Assembly (NCBI GenBank): GCA_002224055.1
Contig: AZLU01000033.1
Location: forward strand, 124,001-188,000
Direction: 5' to 3'
Source of the DNA: Pezizomycotina sp. ARF18
Taxonomy: Eukaryota > Ascomycota
Length of the DNA stretch: 64,000 nucleotides
The position numbers were made by a program, and so were the translations under genes. Below the pieces are notes generated by a model that was not told where the DNA came from, ran no database searches, and saw nothing but the letters and a program-made list of their open reading frames with translations. This document shows, one piece after another, positions 22,901 to 35,866 of the stretch (positions are counted from its first letter, which is position 1; every line of letters starts with the position of its first letter).

Positions 22901-24521
22901 AAAAAAGCTACCCTCACCCTTTTTTTACCCACGAGAAATGCGATCGATCCAACCACCTATTTACTTTTCTAAGCAGGCGACACGACGATACCTATTAATG
23001 GAAATTGGAGGTATAATTCTTAATCGCAAACCAGACTTGGATTCCCACGCTATTCTGAAAATGCCGCGGCGTCATGATTTTCAGCTATATTATTAGCTTC
23101 ACTATTAGCCTTCTTAGTCCTCCTCCTCTCTCCTCCTCATTATTATTATTATTATTATTATGGTTGGGTAATTCTGCTAGCCAAGGGATTGACTGACGTG
23201 TGATCCTCGCCAGACCCTGGCAATCCTTTACCGACTCTCCAGCCTAGTTCGTCATATAAGAAGCCCCTCTTCTGTTACGAGCGTCGAATATATCTGCATT
23301 CATGCCCGATATTGGACTGTCCGTAGTCTCCCTGATTGAGGAGTGAGAAGAAAATGAAAATAAAGCTTGAGTTGTCATTTTTAAGGTTAGTTCAACTGCG
23401 GTTTAGAAGGGTTTCCTTGCTTTCTACACGATCATAACATGTGAATAATATATTATCTTCTCGTATATACAGTAACTTTTGCTAGTCAGCAATCGGAGAT
23501 TCAGAGAAAGAGACATTAAGGGAAAAAGGGAGTAAAAATATCTCCCCCCACTCTAATGAGACAGACATTTGAAAGAAGACAATACCAGTACTGAACCTGA
23601 AACCTGCATCCTCACGCCGCTCTCGCGTGGCAAGCTGCAGATTATCGCAATTTTGTTATTGTTATTGCTTTTTAGACAGTTGAATTACTTGTCTATTGGT
23701 TTCGCGCTTTTGGGTAAGTAGATATCTTTACCACGGATGCAACCCACGTAAAAAGGCAATATAGGCGCCGAATATGATCAAGAATTTTAATTGGGCTGCC
23801 TATGGTCAACCGGTGCTTAAACCCTTGGAGTCGTCGGACCTCCCTTTTTTTTCCCCTATTCTCTCTAATTCTAGAAAGAAAGGAGAAAAGTGTTGAATTG
23901 ATTGCGATCATCGCCTCCTCTCCCGCAAGGAATATCCCTAAGTCTGTACTTGTGTAATTATAGCTTAGGCTTACTCTGGAGTATGAGTATACTAACTACG
24001 AACCTTGATATTGTTATTTCATTTTAATTTTTCGATTTTATATTCCTGAGTAATTTAGAAAGTATTACAATTTGCTCAATCGTTATTATTTTTATTATGA
24101 TTTTTAAAATTTTATTTTTATTTTTTCGATAATTTACTCATCTCTCCTTTCCTTTGCCCTGTTCTAGAAGTTCTGGAAGTTCCAGAAAAATCTCGCCTAA
24201 AGAAAAAAAAAAACATCCGAAACGTTCTCAGTTGCCTGCTTACTGGTGCCTGTGCATCGGGAGATTGACCTCAAACGCCACAATTTACAGAAGAAAAACG
24301 AAAGGAGTTTAAAAGCTTTGGTAGCGCTTACCTCTGTCATGTGAAGCCGTAACTGGTTCTCTTCCGAGATGAGTTTAATCTAATGCAACGCGAACGTTAC
24401 GCGTCCACTGGTCTAATTATATTTACAATGCTTCCACCACAAAAAAGAAAATAAAAAAAAGAGGAACGTAGAAAGGAGATTAAATGGAGATGAACTATTG
24501 CTCTGTCAATTGATTCGGGTT
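19972..24521. other. 4.5-kb gene-poor region upstream of ornithine decarboxylase
   Basis: Longest stretch without a recognised gene. It includes the ornithine decarboxylase leader and promoter (about 19972-20500), GA repeats (20813-20828), an A9T15 fold-back (21098-21121), TA repeats (about 21172-21188), an ATT microsatellite (about 23142-23161) and several A or T runs. Short open frames here sit on low-complexity sequence and I do not accept them as genes. Confidence 0.6.
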
Positions 24522-25746
24522 TTACTGATCTCCTGGATCTCGCGCAAGTCCCATCGTGTACATATCGACAGTGTCGCCGAACAGCACATGCTCGCGTGTT
24601 TCGAAACCAGCTTTGCGCGCAAGTTCAAAAAACATGTTCTCGCTGTCGTGACGGATTTTGTAAGCAAATATTACCAGCACATTCGGCCACCGCTCTGCGA
24701 TTCGCGACAGTGTCTTCACCAACAATGGGATGCTGACGGTGTTGTAGATACAATCGGCGAAGAAGACTACATCCAATTCACCTTCTAGGGCCCATTCTGG
24801 CAATGGCTCGTCCCAGTCGAGAGTCTCAAATCGCACCATCTCTGGTGGCCCAACCATGGTTCGCGAGTGGGCGAGGTTTCTGTTTGCAATGTTTTGCGCC
24901 GCTTCGAGGTCCGTGATAGTGATGCGGGGTTTGCTTTGTTCCAGTAAAACGCCGAGCGTCAACCCTGCAATCCCGACGCCAGCTCCAAGTTCCAGAAAGC
25001 GCAATTGCTGTCTCGGTTGTTCTTGCTGTCGGTGGAGCAGACGGTGAAACGAAGGGAGGGAGCTAGTGAAAGCGGCGCTTTTTCCATGAAACAGCGCGGC
25101 GTAAGATGCAAAAGCTAAACCTCCGTCCCTGGAACTCGGAAATAGAAACGGTTTAAAAAGGAATAAAAAACAAAGAAAGGATAAACCTTTTAGAAAATTG
25201 AATGAAGATTAACGGGGCAACAGAATCAAAGAAGAGAAAGGGAGAAATCGAGATAGTGCAGCAGATGTAACAACCATATGTGTCTCGCAATACTCTCACC
25301 GGTCTCCTCCCACACTGGCAGAACTTTAGAGTCGGTAAGGAAGAGCTTCCTTTCGACGTGAAATTTGTCCAACTCCCCATTGAGCGACAATGGAGGGCTC
25401 CATATCGAAAGAATACCTCCCGGAAAAATCTCCTTTCGCAAGTCGTCCGCTCTGCGATCCGGCGCACTGACGCAGAGTATTCCTGTTGGATTGGCAGCTT
25501 GGGTTTGAAAATTCATCTGAACCTTGACCAGCCTCATGCCCCCTTCCAAGAGACCTTCTGGCTGGCTAATAGCTGCCGCTCGGGCGTATCGGCTCGGAAG
25601 CTAGCATGAAGGCTTATATCTTCAGCGAAAAAGGCTTCTCCGAGGTCGGTTTCAATTGTGACAAGCGTCGAGACTTGGTACGAGGAGCCGCCTTTTGATC
25701 GCTCCAGCTCTAGCTGCGGAAACTTGACAAATCGTACATAATGCAT
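24522..25746 (-). CDS. Class I SAM-dependent methyltransferase, METTL21/Nnt1-like (Methyltransf_16)
   Basis: Start MHYVRFVKFPQLELERSKGG at 25746. The N-terminal half includes ILSIWSPPLSLNGELDKFHV (about 25430-25370) and RDGGLAFASYAALFHG (about 25130-25080). The SAM-binding motif I reads RFLELGAGVGIAGLTLGV (about 25003-24950), then ITITDLEAAQNIANRNL (motif II Asp, about 24925-24870), VRFETLDWDEPLPEWA (about 24835-24790) and VVFFADCIYNTVSIPLL with the D/NPPY-type post-motif as ADCIYN (about 24770-24720). It ends MGLARDPGDQ at 24522. The arrangement matches the protein-lysine methyltransferase family 16 that modifies eEF1A, eEF2, VCP or other chaperones; the substrate cannot be told. Frame changes lie near 25570 and 25230, and an intron at about 25240-25140 is likely. 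Divergent from THOC5, about 430 bp apart. Confidence 0.82.
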
Positions 25747-25924
25747 TGCTCTATATAGGATAGCTTGGGATAGTGATCCGGTGGTGAAAGATAGATAAGT
25801 GGACCTAAGAATTAGCTAAGTCAAGAGAGCTTTGACGCAGGTGCGAATTTTCAACTTCATTGGGATTTCTTCATTTTATTCCCTGCACCTGTACCTGCAG
25901 CTCTCAACTTTGTGCGACCGTTTT

Positions 25925-25963
25925 ATTTTATTTTATTTTATTTTTTTATTTATTTATTTATTT
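25925..25963. repeat. TTTTA/TTTA repeat in divergent promoter
   Basis: Imperfect TTTTA and TTTA units in the roughly 430-bp intergenic region between the methyltransferase and THO subunit 5 genes. Confidence 0.8.
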
Positions 25964-26173
25964 CGGAAACTTGAGGGTGAGGAGGCTCTTCTGCTCTTGG
26001 CAAATTTACTCACTAAAAACCCTCCCCCCAAATAATAATTTTGATATTTTCCTTCATCTCCCTTTATTCCTTTGTTAAGACCATCAAACGTCGCTCACCT
26101 ATCTGTCTTCGTACCACTCCATCGTCAAAAACACCTACTACGGCAATCGACATCAACGCGCACGCATCATACA

Positions 26174-27000
26174 ATGACAATTCAAAGCCTCAACGTTACC
26201 GAACGGTACTACAAGAATGCCTCCAGGCTTTGCAGGAAACCCGGTCGCTCTGCCTGCAGATATTCGCCCTCGACCAGAAGCGCTACGAGGCCGGAGGGGA
26301 AGAGGTGCCCGTCGATGCGCAACAGCGCCAGCGATCCCAGCGCATGCTTTACTCCAGCCTTGCACAGCTGCGCGGCGCGCACCGGGCGATGTACATGCAC
26401 CTCCGGCAGACGAAGCAGAACACCTCCGAAGTCCGCCACGAGGTCGATCGCCTGCACCTCCACCTCCAGAATCTGTACTACGAGCAGAAGCACCTCAGGG
26501 GCGAAATCGCCGCGTGCAAGGAATTTCCGTATGATTCACCTCTACTTTTGGATGGATACACACGCGCCATAATGAAAGGTCAGGGAAAATATTCAATATA
26601 TAGTTCTGGGACGCTAACTCGGCGCGTAAGCATAGGCACACATACACGACTATTCCTCTGGTATCTGAGGAAGAATTCCTCGAGCAAAATCTGGAACACA
26701 CCGATAAGACGCCACACGACCTGATGAAGGAGAGACTTCTGGACGAAAGGGCCGTACGAGAGCAGCTCGAAGTCCAGCGAAAGAGCTCGTCGCGAAGAAG
26801 CAAACCTTAATAGCGGAGAACAAGAAGCGGAAGGATGATCTAGCCAGCTTAGACGAGCAATTGAAGAAATTTATAGAGGTAAGTTTTCAAAATTATTCGT
26901 TATATAGGCTGACCATAGCCAATAAACCGAACTTTGCTAACTATGATCCCTACCACAGTCTTCGAAATCGATCAAGCAAACATTCGAAAAGGAATACTAA
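26174..27000 (+). CDS. THOC5: THO complex subunit 5 (Fms-interacting protein family)
   Basis: Component of THO/TREX, coupling transcription with mRNA export. The conserved coiled-coil block reads LQALQETRSLCLQIFALDQK (about 26225-26285), MLYSSLAQLRGAHRAMYMHL (about 26345-26404) and RLHLHLQNLYYEQKHLRGEI (about 26448-26508), then CKEFP. After an intron (about 26528-26645) the frame IPLVSEEEFLEQNLEHTDK (about 26655-26705) continues into ERLLDERAVREQLEVQRKEL, a typical THOC5 sequence. The last intron (about 26880-26957) is GTAAGT-CACAG and the final exon encodes SSKSIKQTFEKEY with a stop at 26998-27000. The ATG at 26174 gives MTIQSLNVTERYYK and needs one frame change to reach the conserved block, so the start is tentative. 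The protein is short compared with animal THOC5, as usual in filamentous fungi. Confidence 0.82.
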
Positions 27001-27324
27001 GCCATTTCCACACGCTTAAAAAAAGACTATTTTTTTGGACGATTTTTTCTTTTCTTCGGCATAGTGTCTAATGCACAGCGCGATCGATTTTCAGCTATAG
27101 TCATTTTTGTGACGGAGTTCAGGAGAACATGTTTACTCATTTCGTTTGTACAGTAATAGGACGATTCGAATGCATTGATATACCACACACTTACTCTTAT
27201 CGCGAGAAGGCCTTACTATATTCAAGGCTCTACTCTTTACTCAAATCTCGAAACAATGAAATTTTTTTTTATCGGGGAGGTTTTGGGAGGTGTTCTAACG
27301 TATGGGTAAACTTCAAGACGGCTC

Positions 27325-28764
27325 CTAGGCGAGGTACTTGTTGAACCAATTCACAGCCTGCTTCAACGCGTCGTCCATCGCCTTCTTATCTTTATCGCTT
27401 GTAGGGTCACCTCTGACGGTGAAGCCGTGAACTTGCTCCGGATAGATAACGATTTCTTTCGGCAACCTGTTTTCTTCTCCAATATGTCGATTATCTTGTC
27501 TACCTGATCTTTGCCGACAAGAGAATCTACGACGCAACGGCGAATATATTAGCTTCATAGTGCCTTTCCTTCTTTGTTCAAAAACAGGGCGAACACCGAC
27601 CTTCATCTCCGAGTGCTACTGAAAGTGGCTTTTCGACCGGCTCTAGATCTGCGGGGAAGCCCAGCATGGCGGGATGGTTTGAAACCACAGCGTCGACCTT
27701 CGAGTCTTTGTGTGCGAGCAGGACAGCGTAGCGGCCGCCAAAGCAGAAACCGACCGCACCAATTTTACCTTTTAAAAAAAATCGCATGATCATTGATCAG
27801 CAAATAACATTCCAAGGACGAATATCACGCTTTCAATTTGGGGGCGCGAATGCCTTACCAACGGCAGGATCGGCTTTGAGAGCATCAACGACGGCGTCAA
27901 TCTCGGACGAACGACCGCCTCCCGGTTCTTTACCACGAACGGACCAAAAGTGGTAGCTATGGTTGCGGTATTCTTGCTATCAGCAGAAAAATATGTTAGG
28001 AATGCCGTTCAATTCGATATAACAACAAGACACGGTTCTATACGCATTTCGCTATAACTCACGCTTTATCTACCGCCGTAAGTTTCTCCCTCTCTACCCG
28101 GTTGGGTTCGATCTATCGCGGACGTTGAAACATTAGCCAATTCTTCTTTGACCTGTTATTTTGAATGAAGAGTTTATAGACCGCTTACTGTATCTAAGAA
28201 ACTGATATCTATAGCACCGCCGTTGAAAAGGTCCTGTTTTTTTAGATAAGAGTACACAATTATCAGCGGCTTGCTCTCGACCCTCCGTTTCATAGATGTT
28301 CTGCATACCGGCATGACGACATAGAGTCCGGTCTTAGCGTACTCGTCCGCCAGCAAGCGGGCGTTATTGAACTGCCAACCAAAAACTGTCAAAAGAAAAA
28401 CAATATTTAAGCATTACGAGTCCACGGCGCATTGCATAGTAATAAAATAATCGCCCAGGAAAAATGGACATGTTATTATTGTTGTTATATTGTGTGCTTA
28501 CTATCGGTAAGGTATAGCACCGTCTTGCTCTTTGATCCGTCTGAGGGTGGAGATATGTAGCATTTCAGGCCCGCAATTTCTTCCTCTCTGCCTTTCGGTG
28601 TTCCCTATAAAACCGGCACGACTTCAGTCTGGGAAACTTTCTATTTTCACATATGCCACATTGAAATGATCGAATGTGATTGTTAATTAAGGATGGTCTT
28701 GTACCGTGTGCAGGTGTCCAGATAGACAGCAGCTCGAGAGGCCGGTGCCTTCGGTTCCTGACAT
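27325..28764 (-). CDS. Dienelactone hydrolase family protein
   Basis: Alpha/beta-hydrolase of the DLH family. Exon 1 from ATG 28764 encodes MSGTEGTGLSSCCLSGHLHT, then an intron (donor GTACAAG, acceptor TATAG near 28606) and GTPKGREEEIAGLKCYIS; CCLSG-H-G-P-G is the usual fungal DLH opening. Further exons carry WQFNNARLLADEYAKTGLYV (about 28377-28315) and DLFNGGAIDISFLDTV (about 28237-28190). The nucleophile is the Cys of KIGAVGFCFGGRYAV (about 27768-27725). The catalytic His lies in EQVHGFTVRGD (about 27435-27400), and the Asp is probably in the GDEDGV-like turn near 27610. The end is LKQAVNWFNKYLA with stop at 27325-27327. Frame changes occur near 27605, 27545 and 27470. Substrate unknown; fungal members act on lactones or esters. 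Convergent with THOC5 (325 bp gap, nothing else seen there). Confidence 0.88.
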
Positions 28765-30374
28765 TTTGATTGAATGAATTGTATATATCCAACAACAGAA
28801 CTTTCAAGTATCTTGGTATTCGTAAAGCTTAGATATATTTCTAGCTATCCTCGCGGCTGTGATAATAAAAGGACTTATCAGTGAATAGTACTGAATGTGT
28901 TCTATGTAAACTATAAGGCGGATAACTATATATTCGACGTTTTGAAGATCGTTTTGGATGTATAAAAATGCTGTTTACAATTCCCGAGCCCATAGGAGGG
29001 GTAGATCCTTTATATATAGTAGTATTAAATATAACTACTATCCCTACGCCTATTCACTGGCAAAGATCCTTTTGGATGAGCACACTTCTTTGAAAATTGA
29101 TTTTGTTAGAATACTTATCCTTATACATTGGGATAGAATGCCATGCAGTTGACGTCAGTAAAATAAACGGTATACGGCGAAAACGCCGAAAATGTGGGAC
29201 GTTACAATTTTTCGACGCTCGAAAAGATACGAATGCGGGGGGGGGGGGCATTTACGGATTTACAGGACTACAAATCATTTTCTTAGCTTCTTAGTTTTTA
29301 ATTTTCCTTCTAGTATTCTAAAGGACTAAATCGCATATTATCGGCTTTCACGTAAAATGATGCGAAGTGCCCCAATTCTCCTTAACAAAAACAGTATAAA
29401 TGAAAGCCGATGGTTCATGTCAATATTAATTGGGGCTATTATGATAGCTGAAGGTACTGAATGGCAGCGTCCCAACCAACTAGCCGGAATCATTCTTCCG
29501 GTGGAAACGGTTTTCGAGCGAGTTGATGATTTACCCGAGCGAATCCTCAGATAATCCCTTCCCACTCCTCAGATATATATACTTATGCTTAATTTTAAGG
29601 CGTGTTAAATTAGTGAAAATGTATCTTTAGTCCCAGGTCCATCCCTGGAGGTGCAAGCATCCAATCAACGTACATTTGCTCTTCCACGTTAAACAGTGGA
29701 ACGGAGTGCAAACTGGAAGGTAGAATTGCTTATATTTTTTCATTATTTATATCTAAGCACGATAATCTAATCTCTGCGATGCGTTTTGCTATGTTCCTGC
29801 AACGTTAGTCCACTGCCTGTATACCTTCCGGGCATTGAGTCTGAAGGTCGAGGAGCTCTATAACCCACACAGACCTCTTTTCATCCCTTTCCCTTCCAAG
29901 TCTTTCTCTTTCTACTCCAACTTCAAACTTTACCTGTTCTCTAGACAAGAACGCGATATTGAATGAAACAGAAGAGAGATGGGGCTTGGAAAAAGTCGGA
30001 AAAAGGTATCCAAAAATCTGTGCTTGTGTAAGGGTCGGCCTGATCTTGCGCCATGATAGTGATCTCAACAACATAGGGGTTTGAGTTGGAGACGTAACTG
30101 TTCATTTTGATTTAATATGACGCTCGGAATTTTCAAAGGACATATAACTTCATCCTTGTAGGTGCGAAGAGGAAAGCAGAGAAGGGAAAGAAAGGTACTG
30201 AGGTGTGATTCCGATGAGAGAGGTGCCTCTTCGATAGAGTTTAGCTATATACATATCTATTAATGCGAAGTTGATTTTTTAACATGCCCATATATACTTA
30301 TACCCTTCATGAATATATATCATACAAAAAATGCTTCATACAGCTTTAAAAAAAGCTATTATTAATTTTTTCGT
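28765..30374. other. 1.6-kb intergenic stretch
   Basis: Between the hydrolase start and the Cym1 stop. It contains a G12-type run near 29238-29248. A 65-codon frame from ATG 29354/29357 (opening MRSAPILLNKNSINES) overlaps an open frame on the other strand; neither shows family similarity or intron signals, so I do not call a gene. Confidence 0.55.
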
Positions 30375-33300
30375 CTATAATGTGGTGATGAAATTTTCTT
30401 GTTTGTCGATCGGTTCGTTGCCCATGTTGTATATATCCCAACCGTTGTCGCTGGTCGCCCAATCCTTGTTTGCACCCAGAACAGCTGTAGAGGTAGCGGA
30501 CCCGGACTTTCTGTCGGCGAGGTACCTTTGGGCTACGTCCTTGATATCTGCGGCTGTTACATCTAGGAGGTTTTCGCGTCGCCTGAAGGATATAATGTTA
30601 GTAGAGCGTCCCATGCATGCATTGAAAAATACATAAAAGAGCCATGGTGTTGTCAATAAACTTACGCTTGACGCATGTCATCCGACAGCCTGTCGAAGAA
30701 GTTCAACATGCCTATCAAATTTTTTGTTAGCAACGGCTTACAACTCTAGAATGGTGGTGTCTGTTCTTTCATACCCTCCTGGCTGACGCTTACAGGAGCG
30801 TCAACCCCTTGGAAAACGCTAAGCTTCGCTTGCTCTATTTCCTCGTCCGACCATGTTTTTTCCGCTGCAACCTTGCCAGCCTCGTTCATGATCTTGAGAG
30901 TGTTCAGCGGATTGGGATCGCGGTAGCTGTAATAACCGAAAATGCCATTAACACCACCGTGGAAGGCGCCGCCACCGTAAGCGCCGCCTTTCTCACGGAT
31001 TTCGTGGTGCAAATGTTTGTGCGATAACAACTTGGACAAAATTTGCAACGTGGCACCGTCTTTGGACGTGTACGGTGCGGTCTTGAAGCACATGGCGGCG
31101 TAATTAACTTGGAAAGGAAGAGGGAAAAAAGCCATAGTATCTTTGATACTAGGGACGAAAGGTTCGGTGTCTGAGGACTTGGGCCTCGTGGTAGGAAGGT
31201 CGGTGAGGTAATTTGAAAGAGCTTTCTCGTTTTCAGTCCTGGCTTCTTCGCCGCATACGAAGGCAGTTCGCAGAGACGCTTTCGACGCTGCAAACTCTGC
31301 GATAGCTTTGAGGTTCTGGATTGCGGGGAAGTAGTTTTCGGACTGCGCTAAATCGTTGATCAGTTTCAACTGGGTGAGCCCACTCGTTGCTTCACCCTTG
31401 CGTGAAGCAGGGGTCAAGCTTGCGGATGCAAATGTTTTCGCAAATTGGTGTCCGCTGTCCGCTATCGAGTTTATCGACCCGCTAGCAAGCCCTTGGACTA
31501 GCGTCCGGAGCTTAGATACCCGACTGAAGCTGGTTTCCAAGAGCAGCATTTTGAATATCTCGAACATCCGTGGACATTTTTATCCAAACAATAACCGGAG
31601 AAACCAAGCCCTTCGGTACATTTGTCCAGATCAGCCGGGTTCGTATTGGCAAAGTAAGACGCAGAGAGGCCGCCAGTTTTGAGCTTAATCTCATCCTCAA
31701 TCTGCTCCATATTCATCTTACTCGTGCCCAGTCTGAAAATAGCTTCTGTGTAGAGAGGCAAGTATAGCCGCAGGTTCTCGGGTAAGTCATCAAACACATT
31801 AAGGGCCCTGAAATAAGTGAGTCCATTTGTAGCACTAGTCCTCCATTGAACCTGGGTATCTCCAACCACAGAATGGGATAACTCCTTTCTCTCAAGCTGG
31901 CGAGGGATGTCAGAAACGTGAAGCGTGGGAGGGAGCTCAGGTCCTCTTGCTGGGCGAGTTCTTGGACCTCTACAAGCTCTAGCTCCTGTTTTCGTAGTGA
32001 TTCCTCCGCTTTTTCCCAGCCACCTGCTTCTTGGATTTTGATTCCAGGGTTTTAGCTTCTTCGGCGGCGAGAGTCTGCTCGTATTTTGGGGACGGCGCCA
32101 TGGTAAAGTAAGGGTCCGATCATTCATGAGATACTTCTCGATTAAACCTTCCAAGTAGCGACCTTGGCGCATTCTTCCTTGAAACGGTTCACCAGAGCAT
32201 TCCAAGCCAATGACTCGAAGGGGTCGACACCGTTAAACCATGAAGGCTTAAGTCTGTGCATCAGCGACATGCCAAAATTCGCCGTCTTGTGTTTCAGGGC
32301 TAGCTCCAACTGATGCAGGATGCCTTCGACTTTGCGAGGGTCTATGCCTTCTGCGTGCACCTTTTTTAGTGTTGCATGTATAGCCTCCTCGACGGCAGAT
32401 AAATTATCCTCTGATACATTCTGCAGCCCAACCGAGAAAACAGACTTCCGCGAGCTGCTATCATAACCAGTATTTGGTGCGAAATCTGCGCCAAGTTTGG
32501 ATTCTATTAGACTTTGGTAGAAAGGCGAGCCATATCCGTCGAGAAGGACGTTTGAAAGGACCATTAACGAAAAGGATTCGAAGACGTCACCGGTGTCGCA
32601 TAATATCCACGAAATGGATGTTTTATACTGCTGGTCCTTCTCGGCCATAGGGTCGAGTGGTCCTGAAACGGTAACCTTGAGGGGCTTATTGATGGATATA
32701 GGGAACTTATTCTCTCCTTCGGCAGCTATCCGGTCAAACTTAGAAAGCCGGTCATTGATTTTTGCTAGGTTGCTCTCCAAGGGGAAGTTGCCGTAAGTCA
32801 ATATTTTTGAGTTCGAAGGATGGTAGTTGGTCTGATGGAAGTTCCTGAGCTGCTCAAGGGTGAGGTCGGGTATCTTCAGGGGTCGCCACCGCTGTTATGG
32901 ATACTGGGAAATATATGATCGCGAAAACGTATGTAAAAGAGGTAGCCAGAATCAGACATCTGCCCTTTCATTTCATTGAACACGACACCCTTAAAAACCA
33001 GAGGGAACCCTCTTGTAGAGGATTCTCAGGCCCTATACGCCACCCTTCCTGTCGGAAATCGGTCTCCTTAAGCAAAGGATGTAGCGTAGCGTCAAGGTAA
33101 ACATCCATCAGGTTGCCGAAATCTACAGCATTTGTCGTTGCAAAGGGGTAAAACGTATGATCCGACGACGTAAATGCGTTCATAAAATTGGATAAGCTCC
33201 TCGTGAGCATCTTGAAAAACGGATCCCTTACTGGATACTTTTCAGATCCGCATAGCGTAGTGTGTTCAAGGATATGTGGCACGCCTGTGTCATCTGAAGG

Positions 33301-33660
33301 GTTTGTCTGCGCTCGGAATCGTTAGCTCAGAGCTTCTCAGGCGTTCATGAAGCTCAAAGTCCGACATTTTTTGACCTGTCGCTAGTACTCGGGCTTTACC
33401 TTGAAACCTATCGAGAAGACGTTGTTCTTGTCCTCCCTCGCTATATGAAGATACTGCGCGCCGGTCTTGTCGTGTACAAGCTCCAGAGCACTGAGCTCGA
33501 GTTCGGGGACATGCTGGGCCCGTTGCAAGGTAAAGCCGTGGAGATTGTCGCCAGGTTTGGGATACCGGGAGAGATCTGTTATTGCAGTGGCATAAGGCCG
33601 CCGATATGACCTCCTCGAAAGCGCCGCAGCTGCTGAACGCAGCTTCAGTCCTCGCAGCAT
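30375..33660 (-). CDS. CYM1: Mitochondrial presequence protease Cym1 (peptidase M16C)
   Basis: Zinc metalloprotease that degrades cleaved import signals and other peptides in the matrix. Start [20 protein letters not shown] at 33660 is a strong import signal. Then come [20 protein letters not shown] (about 33560-33500), [20 protein letters not shown], the inverted zinc motif as [20 protein letters not shown] (about 33277-33220), [20 protein letters not shown] (about 33188-33130) and [10 protein letters not shown]. The middle includes [20 protein letters not shown] (about 32590-32530) and the C-terminal half includes [20 protein letters not shown] (about 31005-30945), a substrate-site Arg/Tyr block of M16 enzymes. 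It ends [10 protein letters not shown] at 30375. The last intron (about 30664-30583) is GTAAGT-CAG. Frame changes lie near 33340, 33000, 32850, 32100, 31900 and 31600. No other member is duplicated here. Confidence 0.93.
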
Positions 33661-34769
33661 GGTCGCTCAATGGCCGGACCAAAGGGGGAACAAAGCTCAG
33701 TCGGCAGGGAAGCTGCACAGATGCGAAGATGCTACAGGAGAGCTAAAGCGGTCATATAATTGGGCTGACCATGTAACAAAGTCGACGGTGAGAGGGACGG
33801 GGTTGTAGTATGCGGAATCGAAAGATGTTGTGCTGTGACGGTTCCAATGTATCGGAAAGCGGGTAAAAAAATTTTCGATGCCGCATCCTACCCTTAAAAA
33901 AAAAAAAAAAAAAAAAAAATCGCAGCACGCACCCATTTGCGGTCATCACGACATGCCGCTTCTCCAATGAATCTCCTCGACCGTGAAATCACATTGCGGT
34001 TGAAGGGGGAAAAAACTCGCTTTTCGTTTTCTCCACTAAAAGGGCCAACTGCCCTTCTGACTGGCATCCAGTGAAAGAATGGACGGTTACTCAAGGTGCC
34101 CCTCATTCCAGTCTTCCCACCTCTAAACTCATCATAAATCGAGATTGCAGTGCCGCATTTATGGATCGGACAAATATGACTTGAGCGGCAGCGGCTCAAT
34201 GGAGTATTATCCACAGGTAGGAACTTTTTCGTGACAATTTATACGACAATATCCCGTTGACAGACCTAATAATACTGAAGAACCCGTGGTAATCGTGCGT
34301 GAGAGTGTGTGAAATTTAGTCGAATGCTCAACCCCTTTCTTTAGTAGCGATGAGGGCAGTGATGAAAATTGATGCGGCTCCCAAAAATCGGCAAGAACAT
34401 CCATTGGCGAAGAAAATACTTAGAAAGACAAACATAGATAGAAAAAGAAAAAGAAAAAAGAGGTTATAGAAGATTATGCAGTCTATATTAAATAATATCT
34501 TAGTATATACTTTCAATCCTATCTCGAGATGAATTGTCCCTGGTTTACTGACTCTTTTGACTGAGGAAAACGTTATTTTACTGGAAGAGTTGAGACCTTT
34601 TTTTTTTTTTTCCCTTATATACTTGGTGTTGACAGTACTTAAGTGGGAGAATGTTAGCCCACACAGGAGAGGGGGGGGAAAAGGGAAAGCGGTCTCGTGC
34701 CACCGCCCACTTTCCATGTTAAAGAGTATTTCCAGAGGCACGGAAGAGGGTCTTTAATACTACTACTAC

Positions 34770-34823
<54 letters not shown>

Positions 34824-35866
34824 TGTTTTAGAGAAAAACAGCTCTACTTGTTCTATTACTTTGTAAGCAATTCATTTTCGGGGAACTGAATTGGTTGGCT
34901 GGCTGAATATGGCAGTAAGAGCCCTACAACCGACCCGGAAATTCTTTATAGCTGTAGTGTAAGTATATAGTAAGTAGGTAAGTAGTATAGTAGTAATAAA
35001 TACTTCCGGTACCTGGAGGGAATGAAATTTTCTGCCCAACCAAAAAAAAAAGGGTTGGTTTGCGGTGTGTTTGTCTGTGTGGGTGCACCATATGAAAAAA
35101 GAAAGAAAAAAAAGAAAAAAAAGAAAAAAAAAAATAGAGGCACAATTGCAATTTTCCTATTACCCACATATCTTCCTACGACAATATACATACCTCTTCC
35201 CTTCCTTCTAATACAAATTGTTTATTCCTGTCCTGCTGCTTCTTATTTGTTATTCATTATATATATATTCCCCCAAAAAAAAATACTGTAAAAACATCCA
35301 CAAACATTGTCCATTACGGAAAGAGGGCCCAGTTCACAGTTTTTACTGCTCTCCTTTTTCGACTTGCTGCATTGTTATCCTGTTTTTTTTTGTCGTATAG
35401 AAAAATTGTCATTCCGGCAAATTTTTTTTTATTTTTTTTTGCATCGTGTGGGCCCTTCGTCCTTGCTTTTCCCAAACCACTCAACTCAGTAAACGAAACT
35501 TGCAGCACCGACAGCACTCTCTGGATCAAGCACTCGTCCGTGATACCATTACTCCAGTCCGTCTTATGCAGCACACAGACCTTTCCGCTCTGATCGAGGA
35601 TTAGTAATTCGGAAAATTATTCGATGGATTTATCGCTTCGCCAGGACTAACTCTTCTCTTCTCTGTAGTCATCCTCCTGCGTCTCTCTCTCTCTACCTCC
35701 CTTCCTCTCTCTCCCTTTCTCGGTGTCTCCCTTTCTCGGTGGTCTTATCTCAGATTTACACCCAGCCATCCGCTCCGAAAACCCAGCGACCGACCGATTC
35801 GAAAAAGCAATCGTACATATCGTCTTTTTTTTTTTTTTTTAGCATCCCATCGTTACCCCAAGTTAT
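33661..35866. promoter_or_regulatory. 2.2-kb divergent intergenic region, CYM1 / taxilin
   Basis: Contains an A20-type run (about 33896-33919), an AAT/ACT microsatellite (about 34758-34822), an A-rich block (35094-35133) and a pyrimidine-rich belt (about 35650-35735) just upstream of the taxilin start, typical of a fungal core promoter. Open frames in the interval rest on homopolymers and show no family similarity. Confidence 0.55.
34758..34822. repeat. TAA/TAC trinucleotide microsatellite
   Basis: ACT units followed by about 18 AAT units with small interruptions, in the CYM1-taxilin intergenic region. Confidence 0.92.

Noticed and set aside
29338-29565. Overlapping open frames on both strands of 65-75 codons
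   Set aside because: No recognisable domain, no intron signals, and no reason to prefer either strand.
34328-34741. Minus-strand open frame of 137 codons with hydrophobic end
   Set aside because: Most of it is low-complexity Lys or Phe from A/T runs, and no conserved block is seen.
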